In this document: piece by piece, positions 1-8,938 of the stretch
Layout of the letters: every line of letters starts with the position of its first letter
How positions within the stretch are numbered: the stretch's first letter is position 1
Source: Streptomyces marinisediminis
Lineage (GTDB): Bacteria; Actinomycetota; Actinomycetes; Streptomycetales; Streptomycetaceae
Direction: 5' to 3'
NCBI RefSeq assembly: GCF_026262575.1
Contig: NZ_JAPKFL010000029.1
Location: forward strand, 1-64,000
Length of the DNA stretch: 64,000 nt
The notes under the pieces: generated by a model
What the model saw: only the letters and a program-made list of their open reading frames with translations
Database searches by the model: none
Told to the model about the DNA's origin: nothing
Program-made: the position numbers and the translations under genes

Positions 1-97
<97 letters not shown>

Positions 98-160
98 GTT
101 CGGGTGGGGTGCGGGGTTCGTCCGGTGTGGCGGGTGAGGTGGCGGTTTAGGGTGGTTCGG

Positions 161-799
161 GTGGAAGAGCACTCTGCGGTCGTGGTGGGTCCCGAGCGGC
201 TGACGGGGTTGTCGGACGGGGTGTACGCCATCGCGCTGACGCTGCTCGTGCTGGACATCTCGCTGCCGCCGGAGCTGACGGACGCCCAGTTCCGGGAGGC
301 GCTGGGGGAGGCGGTGCCGAACCTGCTGGCCTACGGGCTCAGCTTCACCGTCATCGCCCAGTTCTGGCGGGAGCAGCGCCGGGTGCTGGGGCGGGTGCGC
401 GAGGTGGACGGGAAGGTCGTCGGGCTGACGCTCGTCGGGCTGGCGCTGGTGGCGCTGCTGCCGTTCCCGACCGCCGTGCTCGCCGAGTACGGCCACATCC
501 CGCTGGCGGTGGCGATGTACGCGGCCAACGTCTCGCTCGTCAACGCGGCGCACCTGGCCGTGCTGCACCGCGCGCAGCGGCATCCGCAGGGGCCGCCCGG
601 GCCGGTGGCGCGGCGCGCCGAGCTGCTGGACGTCGCCGACCTGGCCTGTGTCGTCGTGGTGTTCGGGGCGTCGGTGCCGGTGGCGTTCCTCTCACCGCCG
701 GCCGCGACGCTGTCGTGGATCGTGCTGCTGCCGGTGAAGTCCGTCATCGGCGTCGCCCAGGACCGGGCCTACCGTCGGCTGCGCGAGGGCGCCCGCTGA
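161..799 (+). CDS. TMEM175-like (DUF1211) integral membrane protein
   Basis: The 212-residue product carries the family signature RLTGLSDGVYAIALTLLVLD near its N-terminus (the FSDGVFAIA-type motif of the first TM1211 helix), followed by several hydrophobic segments. TMEM175 homologues are potassium channels, so an ion-channel role in the membrane is likely but inferred. I chose the GTG at 161 because a TAGGGT hexamer ends 7 nt before it, which fits a leaderless transcript. The open frame continues upstream to a GTG at 104, but those residues are arginine-rich and lie next to the poly-G artefact. The 3' end overlaps the convergent GlxA-type regulator by about 108 bp. Confidence 0.75.
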   Translation: MEEHSAVVVGPERLTGLSDGVYAIALTLLVLDISLPPELTDAQFREALGEAVPNLLAYGLSFTVIAQFWREQRRVLGRVREVDGKVVGLTLVGLALVALLPFPTAVLAEYGHIPLAVAMYAANVSLVNAAHLAVLHRAQRHPQGPPGPVARRAELLDVADLACVVVVFGASVPVAFLSPPAATLSWIVLLPVKSVIGVAQDRAYRRLREGAR

Positions 800-1780
800 C
801 GCCCGTGCCGTCCCGCTCCGGAACACCCGGCGGTAGGCGGACGGCGAGGTGCGCATCAGGTGCTGGAAGTGGTGCCGGTAGGTGACGACGGACTCGAACC
901 CGACGGCGGCGGCGACCTGCTCGACGGACGCGGTGGTCGTCTCCAGCAGCGGCAGGCTGGCGCGGACGCGGCGGGAGACGAGCCAGCGGATCGGCGTGGT
1001 GCCGGTGCAGCGCGCGAAGTGCCGCAGGTAGCTGCGCTCGGACATGCGGGCGACGCGGGCGAGCGCGGCCACGGTGAGAGGTTCGGCGAGGTGCTCCACG
1101 GCCCAGTTCATGCTGTCCGCGACGCCGCTGCCCTCCGGCGGGGCGGCGAGCGGGGTCTCGATGTACTGGGCCTGGCCGCCGTCCCGGTGCGGCTGCGTCA
1201 CCAGCCGCCGGGCCAGGGTGTTGGCCGCCTCGGCGCCGTGGTCCTTGCGCAGCAGGTACAGGCACAGGTCCAGGCTCGCCGCGCACCCGGCGCTCGTCAG
1301 CACGTCGCCCTCGTCGACGTAGAGCGGGTTGGGATCGACGTCGACGCGCGGGTAGCGGGCCTGGAGGCGGTCGGCGTGGCGCCAGTGCGTGGTGGCGCGG
1401 CGTCCGTCCAGCAGGCCCGCGCCGGCGAGGGCGAAGGCTCCGGTGCAGGTGGAGACGGTGCGGGCGCCGCGGTGGTGGGCGAACCGCAGGGCCTCGACCA
1501 GCTCAGGGGAGGGGTCCAGCGCGTCGTCGGGCGAGCTGGGGACGATCACGGTGTCGGCGCCGGCGAGGGTGTCCAGGCCGTGCAGGGTGGTCAGCGTCAT
1601 GCCGCCGGGCAGGGCGAGGCCGCCGGGGCGCTCCAGGCACACCAGCAGCTCGTAGCGGTCCTCGCTCAGATCGGGCAGGTAGCTGCCGAAGACGGCGTGG
1701 GCCACCCCGGCCTCGAACGTGGCTCCGGTGGCCGTGGCCAGGACGGCGACGCGGTGCCGTCGGGGGGCGGAGTCCGTCAT
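692..1780 (-). CDS. GlxA-family transcriptional regulator (DJ-1/PfpI plus AraC HTH)
   Basis: The 362-residue product has an N-terminal DJ-1/PfpI (class I glutamine amidotransferase-like) domain at about residues 8-175, including STCTGAFALAGAGLL around the nucleophile elbow. A C-terminal AraC-type double helix-turn-helix follows at about 225-325, ending in the usual HHFQHLMRTSPSAYRR. This is the GlxA/FtrA layout; members regulate small-molecule metabolism genes, but no target is evident here. The ATG at 1780 is preceded 6 nt upstream by TAAGAT, so translation is probably leaderless. About 35 residues after the HTH run into the convergent TMEM175-like gene and do not look like part of the family. 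Confidence 0.88.
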   Translation of the reverse strand: MTDSAPRRHRVAVLATATGATFEAGVAHAVFGSYLPDLSEDRYELLVCLERPGGLALPGGMTLTTLHGLDTLAGADTVIVPSSPDDALDPSPELVEALRFAHHRGARTVSTCTGAFALAGAGLLDGRRATTHWRHADRLQARYPRVDVDPNPLYVDEGDVLTSAGCAASLDLCLYLLRKDHGAEAANTLARRLVTQPHRDGGQAQYIETPLAAPPEGSGVADSMNWAVEHLAEPLTVAALARVARMSERSYLRHFARCTGTTPIRWLVSRRVRASLPLLETTTASVEQVAAAVGFESVVTYRHHFQHLMRTSPSAYRRVFRSGTARASAGALAQPTVGPVLGDADDGLHRQQHDPRQRRGRR

Positions 1781-1900
1781 GGCGGAATCTTATCGAAGGG
1801 CGGCGCCAACGCCACTGGTGACCCCGTGGCTCCGGCCCGCATGCTCGAAGTCCGGTGTCCACGGCAGTCGTCAACTGCCCGGTGAGAAGAGGGTGATGAG

Positions 1901-2011
1901 ATGCGTCCGTTCCTCGCGTCGTGCCTGCGGCTGCTGCGGGAGGTCGCCTACGGGATCGACACGGCCCACGCCATCCGGCACGGGGTGCCGCCCCGCGGGG
2001 CGCCGCGCTGA
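1901..2011 (+). CDS. Small ORF, 36 residues, unknown
   Basis: An ATG at 1901 opens a 36-codon frame with GAGAAGAGGG 8-12 nt upstream, a plausible ribosome binding site. The peptide starts MRPFLASCLRLLREVAYGID and ends with a basic, Pro/Gly-rich tail. It lies alone between two minus-strand genes, in a stretch where no other gene fits. I do not recognise a family. Support is limited to the ribosome binding site, the non-repetitive amphipathic N-terminus and its isolated position. Confidence 0.4.
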   Translation: MRPFLASCLRLLREVAYGIDTAHAIRHGVPPRGAPR

Positions 2012-2081
2012 CGCCGACCGCCGCGCGCGGTGCCGGACTGCCGCGCGCGGTGCCGGTCCGCCGCGCGCGGCGGTCGGGGCG

Positions 2082-3938
2082 CTATCCGGCGCCGTGCGGC
2101 AGGGCGGGGTCGGCGGGTTGGGTGGCGCCGACGAGGCCGGCGATGTCCTGCTCGGCCCAGACGATCTTCCCCGCCGGCGTGCGGCACGACCCCCAGCGTC
2201 GGCACAGCAGGTTGACGAGCTGCAGCCCGCGCCCGCCCTCGTCGCTCAGCGAGACGTGCTGGATCTGCGGCAGGTCCGGGCCGGTGTCGGAGACCTCCAC
2301 CACCAGCCGGCCGTGCCGCAGCATGCGCAGCGTGCCCGGCCCGTCGCCGTAGCGCAGCGCGTTGCCGACCAGTTCGCTGACGACCAGCTCGGTGGTCTCG
2401 GACAGCTCCTCCAGCCCCCAGCGGGCGAGCTGTTCGCGCACCAGGCGGCGGGCGCGGGCGGCGGCCGAGCCGTCCGAGGGCAACCCCCACTGCTCCAGCA
2501 GCACGTCGCCTGCGCCGGGGTGGGCGGCGGAGACGATCGCCACCGCCTCGTCGAAGCGCTGCCCGCCCGCGGAGACCGCGTCCACCAGGGCGTCCGCGGT
2601 CAGCCCCGCGCCGTCCGGCCTCGCGCCGTCCTGCCTCGCGCCGTTCGGCCTCGCGCCGTCCAGCCCCGCGGCGGCCGTCCGCAGCCGGGCCAGCGCGGTG
2701 TCCACGTCACCGGAGCGGCTCTTCATCAGCCCGTCGGTGTAGAGGACCAGCCGGTCGCCCTCGGCGGCCTTGACCTCCACCGCGTCGTAGGGGATCACGC
2801 CCGAGCCGAGCGGCGCGCCGACCGGCAGCTCCACGTACCGGGCCTGCCCCGCGGCGTCCACCACCAGCGGCGGCGGCTGCCCGGCGGCCGCGAGCGTGTA
2901 GCTGCCGTGCATGGGGTCGTGCACCGCGACCAGGCAGGTGGCGACCTGGTCCTCCTCCAGATCGCGGGCGGCCAGGTCCATCCGGGCCAGCACCCGCTCC
3001 GGGGCGATGTCCAGGGCCATCAGCGTGCGGGCCACCGCGCGCAGCCGGCCCATGGTGGCCGCGGCGGCCAGGCCGTGGCTCATCACGTCCCCCACCACCA
3101 GCGCCGTCCGCCCGCCGGGCAGGCCGACGACGTCGAACCAGTCGCCGCCCACGCCGCCGGGGTCGGCCGCCGGGGCGTAGCAGGTGTCCACGGCCAGCCC
3201 CGGGGTCGTGGGCGTGCCGCGCGGCAGCAGGCTCCGCTGCAGTGAGACGACGGCCTGCCGCTCGCGCCCGTACAGGCGGGCGTTGTCGACGTAGACGGCG
3301 GCCTTGGAGGCCAGCTCGACGGCGAGGGCCACGTCGGTGCGGTTGAACCCGGGGCGGCCCCCGACGCGGATGAAGTCGGCGATGCCCAGCAGCACCCCGC
3401 GGGCGATCAGCGGCACGGCCATGTAGCTGTGCACCCCGGCCCGGCGCATGGCGTCCGCGCCGTTGCGGGTGGGGGCGATGACGTCGTGCTCGCCCGCGCC
3501 GATCCGGGTGACCAGCACCGGCTTGCGCTCGATCAGGCAGCGGGAGGGGAGGCTGGCCGAGCGGTGGAAGGAGAGGTCCCCGACCGGGTCCGGCTCCAGG
3601 TTCAGCCCCGGCATCTCGGAGACGGCGATCGCCCGGGTGACGGGCAGCTCGCCCACCCGCCAGCAGGGGGCGTCCTCGCCGCGCAGGATGCAGTCGAGCA
3701 GGTCGACGGCGGCCGCGTCGGCCAGGTCGGGCACGCAGAAGTCGGCCAGCTCCTGGGAAGTGCGTTCCAGGTCCAGTGTGGTGCCGATGCGGGTGCTGGC
3801 CTCGTTCAGCCAGGACAGCCGGTCGCGGGGGGCGAGCAACCGCCCCAGCGCCTCGCGGGAGCGGCGCACGGCGGCCGACACCCGCGCCGGGCCGGGCAGG
3901 CGCCTGCGCCCGTCCGCGGACCTCCGCTCGATGACCAC
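2082..3938 (-). CDS. SpoIIE-type PP2C phosphatase with GAF and HATPase domains
   Basis: The 618-residue product has a GAF-like sensor region (about 30-195), a SpoIIE/PPM phosphatase domain with GGDWFDVVGLPGGRTALVVG and GDVMSHG metal-site motifs (about 215-420), and a C-terminal HATPase_c domain with ELVVSELVGNALRYGDG (about 490-590). In Streptomyces such proteins act on anti-sigma/anti-anti-sigma switches; the HATPase part resembles RsbW/SpoIIAB kinases, so one polypeptide could both phosphorylate and dephosphorylate an antagonist. The GTG at 3938 is chosen because AGGAGGTGAGG sits 7 nt upstream; the frame extends further but without this signal. The linker holds a 15-nt tandem repeat. It lies just downstream of a second phosphatase gene on the same strand, 177 bp away. 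Confidence 0.88.
   Translation of the reverse strand: MVIERRSADGRRRLPGPARVSAAVRRSREALGRLLAPRDRLSWLNEASTRIGTTLDLERTSQELADFCVPDLADAAAVDLLDCILRGEDAPCWRVGELPVTRAIAVSEMPGLNLEPDPVGDLSFHRSASLPSRCLIERKPVLVTRIGAGEHDVIAPTRNGADAMRRAGVHSYMAVPLIARGVLLGIADFIRVGGRPGFNRTDVALAVELASKAAVYVDNARLYGRERQAVVSLQRSLLPRGTPTTPGLAVDTCYAPAADPGGVGGDWFDVVGLPGGRTALVVGDVMSHGLAAAATMGRLRAVARTLMALDIAPERVLARMDLAARDLEEDQVATCLVAVHDPMHGSYTLAAAGQPPPLVVDAAGQARYVELPVGAPLGSGVIPYDAVEVKAAEGDRLVLYTDGLMKSRSGDVDTALARLRTAAAGLDGARPNGARQDGARPDGAGLTADALVDAVSAGGQRFDEAVAIVSAAHPGAGDVLLEQWGLPSDGSAAARARRLVREQLARWGLEELSETTELVVSELVGNALRYGDGPGTLRMLRHGRLVVEVSDTGPDLPQIQHVSLSDEGGRGLQLVNLLCRRWGSCRTPAGKIVWAEQDIAGLVGATQPADPALPHGAG
2601..2670. repeat. 15-nt tandem repeat inside the phosphatase linker
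   Basis: Four to five imperfect copies of a 15-base unit (CCGTCCGGCCTCGCG type) encode a five-residue repeat (GARPN/GARQD/GARPD-like) between the phosphatase and HATPase domains. All copies keep frame, so copy-number change would alter only linker length. Confidence 0.8.
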
Positions 3939-4115
3939 CGCCTCACCTCCTGGGGCTGGCCTGAGAGCCGACCCGGCGGTGATCCCCGCGGCTCTCCCGG
4001 TGCACATTCTGCCCCGCCGCGCCGCCCACGTCTTCCGGGCGGCAGGGGGTAATCGGCGCAGGAGGCGCGGGAGGGGGACGGCCCCGGGCGGCCCCCGGGC
4101 CCGCCCGCCCACCGC

Positions 4116-6260
4116 TCATCCGTCCGCCCGCAGCAGCACCACGGCGATGTCGTCGGGGTGCGGGACGGCGGCGGCCGACGCGACGAGCCGGTCGGCCAGC
4201 GCCCCGAGCTCCAGCCGGCGGTCCCGGGCGAGCCGTCCGGCCACCTCGGCCACCTCGGCGGCGTAGTCCCGGCCGCGCTGCTCGACCAGGCCGTCGGTGT
4301 ACATCAGCAGGACGGCGCCGGGCTCCAGCACCGTCTCGGTGACCGGGTAGTCGCCCCCGTCGGGGAAGGTGCCCAGCGGCATGCCGCCGGGCACCTCCAG
4401 TTCACGGGGGCGGCCGTCCGCCCCGACGAGCAGCGGGTAGGGGTGCCCCGCGCGCACCACGCGCAGTCGGCGCCGGGCCGGGTCCACCTCGGCGACGCAG
4501 CAGGTGGCGAACAGGTCGGTGTCCAGCCCGCAGACCATGCCGTTGCCGCGCTTCATCAGCTCCGCGAGCCCGTACCGCTCCTCGGCCCGGGTGCGCATCG
4601 CCGTCCGCACCTGCCCCATCACCGCCGCCGCCCGGGCGCTGTGGCCCTGCACGTCGCCGATGAGCAGGGCCAGTCGGCCACCCGGCAGGGCCACGACGTC
4701 GTACCAGTCGCCACCGACGTCCAGCCCCGCCGAACCGGGCCGGTAGCGCGCCGCGACCTCGGCACCCGGCACCTGCGGCACGCGCCGGGGCAGCATGAGG
4801 TGCTGGAGCTCGGTCAGGTAGCGCCGCCGGGTGTCGTGCAGCCGGGCGCGGGCGAGCGCCTGGCCCAGAATGCTGGCCGCCGCGGTCAGGACGGTGCGGT
4901 CGTCGTCGGAGAAGGCGCGCGGCTCGGCGTAGGTGATGGCACACGTGCCCACCAGCCCGTCGGCCGAGGTCAGCGGCAGGATCGCCCAGGCGTGCTCGTT
5001 CGGCAGCGGGCTCAGCCGGGGGTCGTGGAACAGGGCGCGGTGCTGCCGGCGCGACTCGATCAGCAGGGGCCGGCCGGCGTGCAGCCCGGCCAGCTCCGGG
5101 TGGTCCGGCGTGATCTCCAGAAGCGCCCGCAGCCGGCGCAGCCCCGCGGCGTCGAAGCCGTGCGCACCGGCCAGCCGCGCGCGCCCGCCCTCCTCGCGCA
5201 GCACGAGTGCCATGGTGGTGCCGCCGAGCACGGGCAGGACCGTCTGCGTCACCGCGGTGACGACGTCCTGGGTGGTCAGCGCGGCGGCCAGCTCCCGGGT
5301 GAGGGCGAGCACGAAGTCCTTGCGCGCCTCGCGGGCCGCCTCCCGCTCGTACTCCTCGGTGCGGTCCTGGGCGACGCCGATCATGCCCTGCGGTTGCCCG
5401 GCGCGGTCGAAGAGGACCCTGCTCTCCGCGTCGAGCCGGCGCACCGTGCCGTCCGGGCGCACGATGCGGAAGGCGACGGCGTACCTCCCCGTGCGGTGGC
5501 TCTCGGCCACCGCCTCGTCCACCAGCCGCACGTCCTCGGGGTGCACGGCGGTGAAGAACGTCTCGACGCGGCCGTCGAACTTCTCCGGCTCGATGCCGAA
5601 CAGGTCGCACAGCCGCTCGTCCCAGATCAGCCGGCCGCTGGTGAAGTCCCAGTCGAAGGTGCCGATGCGCGCGTTGGACATCGCCAGTTCCAGCATCGTC
5701 GCGCGGCCCCGGCCCGCCGCGATCGCCCCCGGCGGCGGGCCGACGGGCGCCGGGGCCCCCTCGCCGGCCTCCAGCAGCCGTTCCCAGCGGTGGGCGAAGG
5801 CGGTCGCGACGGCGTGCAGCCGGTGCTCCCGCGCGGCGTCCAGCGAACTGCCAGGAGACAGCCGCAGGCTCAGCACGCCCAGGCAGGCGTCGTCCATCAG
5901 CAGCGGCACCGAGACGAACTCCGCGGACGCCACCGGGGGCCCGCCGCGCCCGTACAGCGCCGGGTCGACGCCAGCCCAGGGGAAGTCGCCCGCCGTCGAG
6001 TACACCGAGCGCCGCTCGCGCACGGCGCGGGCCACCGGCAGCCAGGAGTCCGCGCCGAGCACCCGGTAGGACTCCACCAGGGGCTCGGGCAGTCCGGTGG
6101 CGGCGACGAGCCGCAGCGTGCCGTCCTGTTCGAGCCGGTGCAGCGCGCCCTCGGCGTCCGGCACGTCCGGGGCGCAGGCGGCCACGGCCCCGGCGAGCAG
6201 GGCGTCCGTCCGGCCGGAGCGCAGCAGGCCGACGAGCTGGTCCGCGAACGTGGTCCCCAT
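4116..6260 (-). CDS. SpoIIE-type PP2C phosphatase with GAF-PAS-GAF sensors
   Basis: The 714-residue product contains an N-terminal GAF domain (about 20-160), a PAS/PAC domain (about 190-310, with GTFDWDFTSGRLIWDERLCD and FFTAVHPEDV), a second GAF domain (about 325-475) and a C-terminal SpoIIE phosphatase domain with GGDWYDVVALPGGRLALLIG and GDVQGHS (about 490-710). Unlike its downstream neighbour it has no HATPase domain. It is likely a cytosolic multi-input phosphatase acting on an anti-anti-sigma factor; the input and the target are not visible here. The two phosphatase genes are tandem on the minus strand and may be co-transcribed. Confidence 0.88.
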   Translation of the reverse strand: MGTTFADQLVGLLRSGRTDALLAGAVAACAPDVPDAEGALHRLEQDGTLRLVAATGLPEPLVESYRVLGADSWLPVARAVRERRSVYSTAGDFPWAGVDPALYGRGGPPVASAEFVSVPLLMDDACLGVLSLRLSPGSSLDAAREHRLHAVATAFAHRWERLLEAGEGAPAPVGPPPGAIAAGRGRATMLELAMSNARIGTFDWDFTSGRLIWDERLCDLFGIEPEKFDGRVETFFTAVHPEDVRLVDEAVAESHRTGRYAVAFRIVRPDGTVRRLDAESRVLFDRAGQPQGMIGVAQDRTEEYEREAAREARKDFVLALTRELAAALTTQDVVTAVTQTVLPVLGGTTMALVLREEGGRARLAGAHGFDAAGLRRLRALLEITPDHPELAGLHAGRPLLIESRRQHRALFHDPRLSPLPNEHAWAILPLTSADGLVGTCAITYAEPRAFSDDDRTVLTAAASILGQALARARLHDTRRRYLTELQHLMLPRRVPQVPGAEVAARYRPGSAGLDVGGDWYDVVALPGGRLALLIGDVQGHSARAAAVMGQVRTAMRTRAEERYGLAELMKRGNGMVCGLDTDLFATCCVAEVDPARRRLRVVRAGHPYPLLVGADGRPRELEVPGGMPLGTFPDGGDYPVTETVLEPGAVLLMYTDGLVEQRGRDYAAEVAEVAGRLARDRRLELGALADRLVASAAAVPHPDDIAVVLLRADG

Positions 6261-6393
6261 GCGCCGTCCTCGCCGTCGTGCGCCTGCTTGGTGCCATGGT
6301 CGGCCACGTCCGGGGTTCCCGCGAGGGGAGCGGGCGCGGCGCGACGGGCGACGGTGCCGGTGGACGCCGGGGGCGCGCCGGGCCCGGCCGCCC

Positions 6394-6936
6394 TCAGCCC
6401 GGTACCGGGTCGGAGTGCAGCCGGGTGAGGAGCGGGGCCCGGTGGAGGTCGGCGACCTCGGCCACCAGGTCCGGGTGGCGCAGCAGCGGCGCGGCGCGGC
6501 GGTCGTGCTCGTCGGGGTCCGTCAGGCGGCGGAACCGGCCGGGGGCGTCCGGGGCGTGCTCGGTGTCCGAGAGCGCCGCCACCGCGGCGGCCGCCAGCTC
6601 CGGGGACGCCAGCAGGCACGCCGCCCAGCTCGCGACCACCTCGTCCACCCAGGTGCGCCAGGCCTCCGCTCCCGCCGCCCCGGCGTCCTCGCCCCGCGCC
6701 GTGCGGGGCCCGCCGAGACCGACGAGGCGGTCCAGGCGCGCGGAGCCGCCGGCCCCGGTCAGCGCGGCGAGGGCGGCGTCCAGCGCGGTGGGGTACCGCA
6801 GCCACGCGGCGACGCTCGCCGCCTGCCGGGCCTGGGCCTCGGCGAGCGCGGCGCTCATGGCGCCGCCCGTGGGCGGGTAGGCCCGCACCAGCCACCGCGC
6901 GGTGGCGGCTATGACGGAGGAGACGTCCGCGGACAC
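6394..6936 (-). CDS. Conserved actinobacterial protein of unknown function
   Basis: The 180-residue product is helical and rich in Ala, Asp and Glu, with no transmembrane segment. The GTG at 6936 has GGGAGG 9 nt upstream, which decides the start; the frame stays open far upstream into the next gene but without coding support. No enzymatic motif is recognised. It lies 133 bp upstream of the PAS/GAF phosphatase on the same strand and is divergent from the methyltransferase gene. Confidence 0.65.
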   Translation of the reverse strand: MSADVSSVIAATARWLVRAYPPTGGAMSAALAEAQARQAASVAAWLRYPTALDAALAALTGAGGSARLDRLVGLGGPRTARGEDAGAAGAEAWRTWVDEVVASWAACLLASPELAAAAVAALSDTEHAPDAPGRFRRLTDPDEHDRRAAPLLRHPDLVAEVADLHRAPLLTRLHSDPVPG

Positions 6937-7194
6937 GGCAGCAGACCTCCCAGTTCGCTCGCCCGGCGCGGGACCCGGAACCCCGGGCGCGGGCACCGTA
7001 CCGCGCCGCCGCGCGCGCTCACCATGACACCCCTCACTCCGGCCGGCGCCCGCCCGTGCGGCGCTCGCGCGGCCCGGGCGGCGCCGGGCGCGGTCCCGGG
7101 CGGCGGCGGGCGCGGCGGCCCTGCGTGTGCGCGTGCGCGGCAGGGCGGTACGTTGGGCGGTGAACACCGTGTGACGTGCACAACAGGAGGCGCA

Positions 7195-8004
7195 GTGAGC
7201 GGCGACCGCATACCCGGCCAGGGCGAGCCCGTGATCGACACATCGGTGCCGCACTCGGCGCGGATGTGGAACTACTGGCTCGGCGGCAAGGACAACTACG
7301 AGGTCGACCGGATGGCGGCCGACCAGTTCCGGGCCGCGTTCCCCGCCATCGCCGCCAACGCCCGCGCCTTCCGCTCCTTCCTCTCCCGGGCGATCCGGTA
7401 CCTGGCGGCGGACGCGGGGGTGCGGCAGTTCCTGGACATCGGCACCGGCCTGCCCACCGTGGACAACACCCACGAGGTCGCCCAGCGGGTCGCGCCCGAG
7501 GCGCGCATCGTCTACGTGGACAACGACCCGCTCGTCCTCACGCACGCCCGCGCGCTGCTCACCTCCACCCCCGAGGGCACCACCGCCTACCTCGACGCCG
7601 ACCTGCACGACCCCGGCGCGATCCTCGCGCAAGCGCGGCAGACCCTGGACTTCGACCAGCCGATCGCGCTCATCCTCAGCGGCATCCTCGGCCACGTGCT
7701 GGACACCGGGGAGGCCCAGGGCCTCGTGCGCGAGCTGGTGGCCGCGCTCCCGTCCGGCAGCTACCTGCTCGTCTGCGACGGCACGGACACCGACGACACG
7801 CTCCGCAAGGCCCAGGACGAGCACAACGAGGGCGGGGCCGTGCAGTACCGGCTGCGCAGCCCGGAGGAGCTGGCGGAGTTCTTCACCGGGCTGGAGCTGG
7901 TGGAGCCCGGGGTCGTCTCCTGCCCGCTGTGGCGCCCGGAGCCCAGCCAGGTCGGTGCCCCGGCCCACGTCGACTCCTACGGCGGCGTCGGGCGCAAGCC
8001 CTGA
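7195..8004 (+). CDS. SAM-dependent methyltransferase, SAV2177 family
   Basis: The 269-residue product begins with the family hallmark PHSARMWNYWLGGKDNYEVD and carries a SAM-binding FLDIGTGLPT motif at about residue 80, followed by VYVDNDPLVL. These match the SAV2177/DUF574 methyltransferases, which are abundant in Streptomyces and whose substrates are mostly unknown. The GTG at 7195 has a strong ACAGGAGGCGCA ribosome binding site. A long hairpin 60 bp downstream should end the transcript, so the gene is probably monocistronic. Confidence 0.9.
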   Translation: MSGDRIPGQGEPVIDTSVPHSARMWNYWLGGKDNYEVDRMAADQFRAAFPAIAANARAFRSFLSRAIRYLAADAGVRQFLDIGTGLPTVDNTHEVAQRVAPEARIVYVDNDPLVLTHARALLTSTPEGTTAYLDADLHDPGAILAQARQTLDFDQPIALILSGILGHVLDTGEAQGLVRELVAALPSGSYLLVCDGTDTDDTLRKAQDEHNEGGAVQYRLRSPEELAEFFTGLELVEPGVVSCPLWRPEPSQVGAPAHVDSYGGVGRKP

Positions 8005-8063
8005 GGCGCCGTGCGGCGGGCTCCGAGGCGCCGGGTCCCGGGGCGCCGTGCGGCGGGTCCTGA

Positions 8064-8109
8064 CGCGCCAGGCGCGGGTTCCGGCACGCCGGAACCCGCG
8101 CCTGGCGCG
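8064..8109 (+). terminator. Perfect 21-bp hairpin terminator
   Basis: Bases 8064-8084 and 8089-8109 are exact reverse complements and enclose a CACG loop. The hairpin starts 60 bp after the methyltransferase stop codon. There is no U-tract, as is common in Streptomyces. It separates the methyltransferase from the rodlin gene. Confidence 0.85.
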
Positions 8110-8351
8110 CCGCGTGCCGGTTCTGGGGCGTCGGCAGCCCGAAGACGCCGGGCGGCCGACGCCTGGTGTGAACCGAGGCCCGCCGTGATGACGCGCAGAA
8201 ACGTTCTCACCTGCACAGGCGTGCATTCGGCGGAACAGTGCGGCAATACGAAGAATCCGCAGGTCGAGTGAAGGAAGAGAACTTCTGCCCGGCTCGCGAG
8301 TTGTCCAGTTTGCTCCGGCAGCGGGGCATCCCAGACTCGGAAGGAAAACTC

Positions 8352-8762
8352 GTGATCAAGAAGGTGCTCGCTACGGCTGCTGTGGCGGCTTCCGTCGTCG
8401 GCGTCTCCGGTGCCGTCGCCGCCCCCGCCCTCGCCATCGAGGACACCGGCCACGACACGGCCAGCGGCAACGGGTCGGCCCAGGTTTACGGCAACACCAC
8501 CACGGGCGGCTACATGAGCCCGAACATGAGCCTCGTCAACGGCGCGCTGAACAAGCCCTGCATCACCTTGCTGCCGAACAAGGCCAACGTCGGCTCCGTG
8601 GTCGGCCTCATCCCGATCACCGTTCAGGACATCCTCACCAGCAACAACGCGCAGTCCTGCACGGAGAACTCGACGCAGATCGACGGCGACGACCCGCTGT
8701 CGCACGTTCTGTCGGACATCCCGATCCTGGCGAACAACGGCTCCACCTCCGTCCAGGACTGA
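8352..8762 (+). CDS. Rodlin family secreted spore-surface protein
   Basis: The 136-residue product has a Sec signal peptide (VIKKVLATAAVAASVVGVSG..., cleavage near APALA|IEDTG). The mature part has the rodlin features: an N-terminal Gly/Asn-rich stretch, MSPNMSLVNGALNKPCITLL, a second cysteine in NAQSCTENSTQ, and a C-terminal LSHVLSDIPILANN. Rodlins work with chaplins to form the rodlet layer on aerial hyphae and spores. The GTG at 8352 is preceded by GGAAGGAAA. Only one rodlin is present, whereas S. coelicolor has the adjacent pair rdlA and rdlB; no chaplin gene is nearby. Expression is expected during aerial growth, but no promoter was resolved. Confidence 0.92.
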   Translation: MIKKVLATAAVAASVVGVSGAVAAPALAIEDTGHDTASGNGSAQVYGNTTTGGYMSPNMSLVNGALNKPCITLLPNKANVGSVVGLIPITVQDILTSNNAQSCTENSTQIDGDDPLSHVLSDIPILANNGSTSVQD

Positions 8763-8938
8763 GTCGGCACGGCCGGGCGGCCCGGGCGTCCTCCGGTTCG
8801 CCCGGCCACAGCCCGTTCACCCGCGGGACCCGGGTCTCCTCCTTCTGACCGGCGTTCCGCGCTCCGGCCCCCGCTCCGTGCACCGCACGGGGTGGGGGCC
8901 GAGCCGTGCCCGGGCCGGGATGCGGCATCATCGTGGCC

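Noticed and set aside
6937-8226. Upstream extension of the 6394-6936 gene
   Set aside because: The extra residues read antisense to the methyltransferase gene, while a good ribosome binding site marks the GTG at 6936.
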